A stretch of 64,000 nucleotides of DNA, taken from assembly GCA_008638375.1 (NCBI GenBank), contig CM018048.1, positions 9,830,040 through 9,894,039 on the forward strand, in the 5' to 3' direction. This document shows positions 57,365 through 64,000 of the stretch, one piece after another. The notes under the pieces are model-generated. The model saw nothing but the letters and a program-made list of their open reading frames with translations, did no database searches and had not been told where the DNA came from. Source of the DNA: Nyssa sinensis (taxonomy: Eukaryota; Streptophyta; Magnoliopsida; Cornales; Nyssaceae). A program made the position numbers and the translations under genes. Position 1 is the first letter of the stretch; every line of letters starts with the position of its first letter.

Positions 57365-58975
57365 TTATAGAAAAACATAGTTATCAATCAATCAGAAGCA
57401 AAACGCTTGACAAATATTCATTACAAGTTGAGAGCAGATGGTCTAACAGAGAGACTTTTAAGGAGTCAGCAGTGGCGTCCCGAAAAACTATTCATCGTTT
57501 CTAACGCATTGTTTAAGTCAATGAATGATAGTCGTAAAAAGAATTCGTCCAGTACACAAGGCATACCCTCACATTTTTCTAACTTAGTTATGTGATTTTC
57601 AAATCGCGAAACAACCTTGTTGTTATGTCAAGGCTCACTCTCATAATATAACAACTTTTTTTATATTTTTTTAACACACTATGATTGTTTGTTAATGTGA
57701 ACCTATAATCAAAGACCATTGAATATATACCTTTAAATGCTCCATTTATTATGACCCAATTGCAAATTTTCATATATTTTTTTCATGCAAAAGTTAGCCG
57801 AGTCTTCAAGGGTTCTTTTGATGCATGAGCAGTTCTGCTATGGGAGTTGAGATCTCTTGAATTAGATTTCTTCATTTTACTCAATGCACCATTAAATGTA
57901 TTGCATGTGAAATAAAATGTAACATTATGCATATTTATCAATGTATTCAGAAAATTATTATGGATTCGTAACATAACAAATGTACTTTTATTATTATTAT
58001 TATTATTTTTATACAAACGATGTAGGGAGGGAGGAATTTCTAATATTATGTGTGTCTACAATGATTCAAATCAGAATCGTGTGTATAGAAGAAATGAATC
58101 TTTCCGTCTTAAATAGGCCAACTTGCCCATGTATTCTCTAGTAATTGAACACTTCAAATTTCTTCGTAGTAAAAAAAACAATAGGACTCATCACTCAAAA
58201 ATAGAAAACTTCCTAATTTCAAAATTGAAATATTATTAATAAAGATGAATAATAAGAGGTCCAATACATCATATTTATACAACTAAAACTACTAATTCTA
58301 ATACGCTACTAACTCTTTTTACTAGTATAATTAGAATAAGCAACTACTAATACTAACCCAAACATAATTAGGAAATAAAAAAAAATAAAAGGAAATGAAA
58401 AACTCCCACATGGCCAAATTTTTGGGTCGGGTTATTGTCCATTCACACATAACTTTACTTCGAACCAACCTTGAAATGCACCCATTGATCCATGAAATCA
58501 AAAGTCATTTGATCTAAATCAAAATGTTCTTAAAAGTCATTACTCAAACAGCTACTCTCATCTTTCTAAAGGGCCTAAACTCAGTTTCATTTTCTAACTT
58601 TCAACTGTTGAAATTTGTATATAACCCGTTATTAAGGACTTAATACACAACTCAACACAACATAGTTTTTATTCCAGTTATTTGAAGTTGGTTACCTGAG
58701 TCTTATCTCGCCATTCTTATGTATTTAAAACTATTCTTTTAGTTAGACTACAAATTATTTAATGTAATTAACGATTTAATGAAGAGACAAAAAATATATG
58801 AACTAATGATTAAATAAATAAAAGTTAAAATCATCAAAATTAAAAGAATTATTCTATGGTAATGCAGTAAGTGCAACCTATCAAATAGTGGCCTGGTTTT
58901 AAACATTAGTTATTAGTGTTCTGGAGTTCCACAGCTCAAGAAAACTCAACCTCCATGAACAGCAGGTAATGAAAC
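56889..58975. other. End of segmental copy B; intergenic
   Basis: 56889-57200 continues minus-strand module copy 4. 57200-58250 holds an AT microsatellite (57331-57359) and no recognised gene. From about 58270 it is collinear with 23420-24118. Ends at the duplication edge. Confidence 0.5.
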
Positions 58976-58983
58976 GCAGGGAT

Positions 58984-59003
58984 AAAAAAAAAAAAAAAAA
59001 AAA
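58984..59003. repeat. Poly-A run of 20 bases
   Basis: Lies exactly at the right edge of the segmental duplication, where similarity to copy A ends (58975 region). It may mark a former retroposed end or breakpoint, or be a simple microsatellite. Confidence 0.7.
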
Positions 59004-59239
59004 GACCAATATACAAAGAGAAATTGGCCACGCAACCAAATCGAGAGTCAAGAGTAAGAGATGATGCTTGCCAGTTTGAAAGATGACAATTTCCTAACTT
59101 GGATATCTATGATTCAAAGAGAAATATCAACTACTCATTATTTTAATCAAGAGCAGAATTTTCTCTTCTTGAACACGTAAGTTGAATGTGAATAAAGCCG
59201 TTCAACTATTGTCTCTACCTACGGAAAAGTGATCGGACA

Positions 59240-62001
59240 ATGGCAGTGAGCGCTGTTACCTTTCTGCTCTGCCAGCTTACGCCCTTCCTCAATGAAGAGG
59301 TGAAACTTCTGGGAGGAATTCGCGAAGAATTTGAGGGCATCAGAGACGAATTGGAGCGCATGAGAGCGTTCCTGAGAGTTGTTGATGCAATGGAAGATAC
59401 TGACCCAGAACTCCAAGTATGGGTTAAGCAAGTGCGCAATGTGGCCTATGACACTGAAGATGTTCTTGATGAATTCATGCTGCGCCTGGCACATCATCGT
59501 GCAGATGGATTCTGTGGTTTTCTTCTTAAGATTGGTTTCTCTATTAAGAACTTGAAAGCTCGCCACCAAATTGCATCCGAACTACGCCGAATCCAATCTC
59601 GAGTCACCAGAATTTCTGAGGGACATCAGAGATATCGCTACCAATTTAATATCTCAGAGCAAAGCTTCACCTCCACTACGGTTGTCAACAACCCATATTA
59701 TGATCTTCGACGTGATGCACTTTTCCTTGAAGAAGCTGAGCTTGTGGGAATTGATAGGCCTAAGAAGCAACTGATTAAGTGGCTTGTGGAGGATAATTGG
59801 AGACTCAAAGTTGTTTCAGTGGTGGGAATGGGGGGTTTGGGAAAAACCACTTTAGTAAAGAAAGTTTATGAAGATGTACAAGTAAAGGGACATTTTCAAA
59901 ATCATGCTTGGATCATCGTTTCGCAATCATTTAACATTGACGAGCTCTTGAAAAACCTTATTCAACAACTCTTTTACGAAATCAAGCAACCGCTTCCTCA
60001 AAGGGTGGAAGCCATGGACAGCACTGAGCTAACAGTACAAATCAAAGAATTTCTCCGCCAAAGCAGGTATGTGATTGTTTTAGATGATGTGTGGAGTATA
60101 GATGCATGACATTCTGTCAAATTAGTATTGCCTGACAACAATTGTGGCAACCGTGTAATGCTCACAACACGCATTATTGATATAGCTTCTACCTCAAGTA
60201 CTTTAGACTCCCATGGTTACATCTATCCTATAGAGGCCTTGACTGAAGAAAGAGTCTTGGACTTTGTTTTGTAGAAAGACATTTCAAGATAATTGTTGCC
60301 CTCCACATTTAAAGGAACTCTCTCTGAGTATCCTAGAAAAATGTGAGGGATTGCCACTTGCAATTGTGGCAATAAGTGGTGTTTTGGCTACAAAGGACAA
60401 GAATGGAATACATGAATGGGAAATGATTCAACGGAGCGTTGCTGCTGAACTAGAATGCAATGTCAAACTCAAGAGTATGAAAAGAATTCTTTTCTTGAGC
60501 TACAATGATTTGCCTTACTACCTAAAAATTTGTTTCTTATACTTAATCATTTTTCCCGAGGATCATGAGATTGAGTGCATGAGACTGATACGGCTATGGA
60601 CTGCAGAAGGTTTCATTTTAGTGAGAGAAGGAAGAACATTAGAAGAAGTTGCAGAGGGTTACCTCAATGACCTCCTTAATAGAAGCTTGATTCAAGTAGC
60701 AGAGAGAACCATAGATGGAAGGGTCAGAAGATGCCGCATCCATGACCTTATTCGTGAAATTTTTGTGTCAAAGTCAAGAGAACAAAACATATTAGCAACA
60801 GCTATTGAATCAAACATGAGGTGGCCAGAAAGACTTCGACACCTGTCAATCCACAATACCTTGGGAAATGCACAACAAAACAAGTCTTTTTCTCAACTTC
60901 ATTCTTTGCTCATATTCGGAGTGACAAATCCGCTATACAAGTCATCGATGCCTATATTGTTCAATTGTGGTTTGAAGTTGTTGAAGGTTTTAGACGGTGC
61001 ATCTTTGGAGACGGTTCCAGATGAAGTTGTCAAATTATTCCATCTTAGGTATTTAAGCTTGAGGGGAACCAAGGTGAAAATGCTTCCAAACTTGATTGGG
61101 AATCTTCAAAATCTAGAAACCTTGGATCTTAAAGACACCTATGTCACTGAGCTGCCTATTGAGATCCAAAAGCTTCGACAACTTCGGCATCTTCTTGTGT
61201 ATCGTTACAATAAATCAGAAACTTATGTATCCTTTCGCCACACACAAGGTTTTAAAGTTCCAGCAAAAATAGGAGCTTTGTTATCTCTACAAAAGCTATG
61301 CTATATTGAGGCAAGCCATTGTAAAGGTGGCATTAGTATAGTGAGGGAGGTAGGGAGCCTGACACAATTGAGGAGGTTAGGGATTACAAAGTTGAGAAAA
61401 GAGGCTGGGAAGGATCTGTGCTCCTCCATTGCAAAGATGAGCAACCTTCAATCATTATCCATCACTTCAATAGAAGAGGATGAAATTATTGATCTGCAAT
61501 CACTCTCTTCAACTCCTCAATTTCTCCGAACACTGTTCTTGAAAGGACGTTTAGAGAAGTTTCCATATTGGATATCTTCTGTTCGTAGCCTGACCAACTT
61601 AAGTTTGACGTGTAGTCAGCTAAGGGATGATGATCCATTGCAATCGCTTCAAGACTTTCCCAATCTATTAGAAGTCGAACACAATCGTGCTTACGATGGC
61701 AAGAGCTTTTCAAAACCTTAAGAAATTATAGCTTCTTACATTAAAAGAATTGAAATGGGTAACAATGGAGAAGGGTACAATGCCTCATCTTGCAAAGCTA
61801 TATATCCACAATTGTAAATTGGAGGAGGTGCCCTCAGGCATTGAACATCTAACGAACCTTAGAAACCTTGAGTTGGGTGACCTGTCGGATAAATTGTTAA
61901 TGAGGGTGAATCCAGATAAAGGTGCAGATTACTGGAAAATAGCTCACATTTCCCAAATTTGGATTGGAGACACGCAGACAGGTTATTGGAGAAGAAGCTA
62001 A
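59240..62001 (+). pseudogene. CNL-3: CC-NBS-LRR gene, disrupted
   Basis: Third receptor copy, starting MAVSAVTFLL and ending YWRRS. The first 289 codons are open: coiled coil with EDVLDEF, P-loop GMGGLGKTT and kinase-2 VLDDVW. TGA at 60107-60109 then replaces the Trp codon found in CNL-1 (W291), a single G-to-A change. Further lesions are one extra A in a GAAGAAAGAG run near 60251, a loss of about 20 nt near 61709-61716 that shifts the frame and ends it, and TAG (Trp in the sisters) near 61727-61729. 60264-61721 would otherwise encode GLPL, RNBS-D, IHD and most LRRs. At most a truncated CC-NB protein of 289 residues could be made. Divergence from CNL-1/2 is greater than between those two. No close copy of the 5'-flank module is seen upstream. 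Confidence 0.9.
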
Positions 62002-62529
62002 CAATAAGAAAAGAAAGAGAAGAAAAAGTCTACACAATCCTCACTGGAGAGGTATCAGAGTTTGTCTTGTTTAATTAATTTGGAGTATGTAATATTACAT
62101 TTCTCAAAAGCATAAAAACAAAATGTAAAAAAACACTGCATTGGCATATATACTTGCATGTTTCTAAATCAGAAAGTTCTGAATATGTGACGTATTGATT
62201 CTAATTTAGGATTGGAAAACATCAAAAGAGATTTCAAAGGATTGATCATACAAACATACACCTCAATCATCTTCCTTTAAAAAGATATTGAAACTAACTC
62301 TAACCTCTCCTATATTTACCATGACTTTCAACTTTTCATAGGTAAAAAAATTAATTTTTATCGTTTTTCGAATGGTGGTTTGTTCATTAGATTTTTCTAG
62401 GTTTTGAATATTCATCATCACAATCACTTTAATCTCTAACCCTTTTCTCCATCCAATTGATAAAAGTTAAAACCCATGTTTGCCTTTCTATAGCCTTACC
62501 CATTTTCAATTACACTGTCAATTTTACTG
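62002..62529 (+). other. 3' flank of CNL-3
   Basis: Resembles the 3' flanks of CNL-1 and CNL-2 (CATAAAAACAAAATG, GTATTGATTCTAATTTAGGATTGG), then passes without any LRR fragment into the repeated minus-strand module. No gene. Confidence 0.5.
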
Positions 62530-63760
62530 AACTAACTTGGCCAAATGCACTACTCTTCATTGATATTCTATGACAAAAATACTCGTACTTGAAAATGGAA
62601 GCAACCTAAATTGAGAACCAGTGCATAGGCATCGGGTAAACAATCTGACCGACAACCAATCTCATGATCACCAATCCAATCCAAGCTATGTTCATGCCAC
62701 ATTAGCTGGAAAAGCAGTGCATGTTGCAGCACTCATGTTCCTTACAAGCAAAAGAGAGAGACTGCTAACGTGGCAATAAAGAACAGATTGATGCACACGT
62801 TATGGTCCATGGAAACTCAACAAGCTTGATCTGAATTTCCAATATGTGTCTCTCACCATTTTCATTAGGGAGCAGTTAAAATGAGCCATAACTTTGGCCA
62901 CAAGTAGGTACCAGCATAAGCCATAATCTTTACCTAGGTTGCTTTGATATGAACCAGAAGAAATGATCTCACGATGCAAGAGATTCCAATTTTGCATTCT
63001 TTAAATGTTGAAAACCTTGTATCCAAGACACCATACAAAATTGTACCGTGCACGTCCTCGTATGATAATTGGAAAACTCCAATAGCAGCCACTGCCTATA
63101 GATCAGATCAATAGAAACCATTCAAAAGTTCAAAGGCATGTCAGTTATTACTTGTCCACGATAATCCCTGAATTCCAAAGCATTTAACAGAGCATGTGAG
63201 ATTTCAAGTAGCCATAGCCTCAAATCAAATGAATCAATGGTTAAAGTTGTCCAGCTACAAAAAGATAGTCTACACTTCTTCGGGGCTGGAAATTCTGAAA
63301 TGTAAATGATAGAAAGAGAGAACAAATAAAGGCCACAAATGGACAATCCCCCTTTCACGCTAGATGTCGCAGCACCCACAGAAGACTCCCCACTCTTTTA
63401 ACCACAGAAGTTGAGCTTCTTCATTACTTTTGCATACGCCAAATGCACAATACCAGGTCGTCGAAGTCTGCGTTTAGCTTCCTTAGACTGTATTAAAAAA
63501 CAAAATTTCATACCATTCAATAAGTTCACAGTTCTCATAATTCTAGTAGAAATTCAGTAAAATTTAGAAAACAAGTTTACATTCAGATAGCAGTACCAAA
63601 ATCTTCACTCAAAGTAAAATAAGCATCGCCTAACTCAAAAAAATAAAAATAAAAACAGAGCAAATGAATGTTAATTTTTTTTTTGATAAAATAGACTTTA
63701 ACTTACCAGAAAGCAAAATCACTCTTTCCACCATGTTAAAGCAACACACCTTTTTGTTGA
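62530..63760 (-). other. Repeated minus-strand module, copy 5
   Basis: Most complete on the donor side. On the minus strand it has ATGGTGGAAAGAGTGATTTT followed by GCTTTCTG|GTAAGTTAAAG (about 63735-63698), acceptor-like ATCATTTACATTTCAG|AATTTCC near 63293, and donor-like CCTAG|GTAAAG near 62935. An 85-codon frame (63379-63122, minus) crosses the acceptor. No domain recognised. It contains no transposon insertion, so it is the best copy for testing what the module is. Confidence 0.4.
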
Positions 63761-64000
63761 ACTACACAGTTGCTAAATGGCAACTCAATAAACTACTTAG
63801 AAAGAGATGCAGCAATGATAAACTCTGCCATAAAGTACAGAAAATCTGCTGTCTTCCTCAAAAATGTTCTTATAGGACTCTAGCCTCCCAATCCTCTAAC
63901 CAAGAACAATGAATCAGAAAATGAGGACACAACCACTTTATTAGAATTGAGACAACACAGATGATCCCTACCTTATCCCTATAAGCAAATACTCTCTCGA
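63761..64000. other. Right edge of window, unresolved
   Basis: Non-repetitive sequence that may hold the 5' part of the minus-strand module's transcript. Too short to judge. Confidence 0.4.

Larger units (their letters stand above)
25555..58975. repeat. Segmental duplication, copy B (contains CNL-2)
   Basis: Partner of 7255-24118. Length differs because copy B received the Copia element (4.9 kb) and the CACTA element (13.2 kb), while copy A received the solo LTR. About 1.1 kb near 57200-58250 is also not obviously matched in copy A. Collinearity was judged by eye from many shared landmarks. Confidence 0.72.

Noticed and set aside
60107..60109. Programmed readthrough or selenocysteine at the CNL-3 TGA
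   Set aside because: The sister genes have TGG (Trp) here, and a frameshift, a deletion and a TAG follow. Plain nonsense mutation in a pseudogene is simpler.

Overview
This is nuclear DNA from a flowering plant, most likely a eudicot. The evidence is the plant-only gene family (Rx/RPM1-type CC-NBS-LRR immune receptors), plant-type mobile elements (Copia and solo LTRs, a CACTA element with TNP2-like and En/Spm-like genes, tRNA-derived SINEs including an Au-like one) and the very AT-rich intergenic DNA with GT-AG introns. The species cannot be named from the sequence; a woody eudicot is only a guess. There are no rRNA genes, CRISPR arrays or bacterial-style operons.

Layout. 1-7250 holds no convincing gene. 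It is AT-rich DNA with a 229-bp tandem duplication, several copies of a dispersed block, a 0.5-kb MITE-like element and a 52-bp minisatellite. From about 7255 the window is a tandem cluster of disease-resistance genes on the + strand: CNL-1 (8276-11080, intact), CNL-2 (26520-29321, intact) and CNL-3 (59240-62001, broken by two nonsense codons, a 1-bp insertion and a deletion of about 20 nt). Downstream of CNL-1 and of CNL-2 lie the same two shrinking 3' fragments of the gene (LRR pseudogenes), separated by copies of one spacer.

CNL-1 and CNL-2 sit in a large tandem segmental duplication: about 7255-24118 matches about 25555-58975 once later insertions are removed. Occupied and empty sites order the events. 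Two SINEs and a 0.73-kb insertion are present in both copies and are older than the duplication. A 1.8-kb solo LTR (16661-18465, only in copy A), a 4.9-kb Copia element (35394-40296, only in copy B) and a 13.2-kb CACTA element (43730-56885, only in copy B) came later. Each of the three later insertions has its target-site duplication.

The CACTA element carries a decayed TNP2-type transposase gene, interrupted near its end by 3.5 kb of foreign-looking sequence, and an apparently intact six-exon gene of the En/Spm-associated type (PF03004-like). The probable 3' intron of the latter is almost filled by a 161-bp satellite array. The Copia element is dead, and most of its nonsense codons look like C-to-T decay of CAG and CGA codons, as expected for a heavily methylated element.

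The intact CNLs are the host genes most likely to function here: intracellular sensors that bind ATP through the NB-ARC domain and recognise pathogen effectors directly or through a guarded host protein. The surrounding LRR fragments, repeated promoter modules and a repeated minus-strand spliced-looking module are the raw material and scars of cluster expansion.
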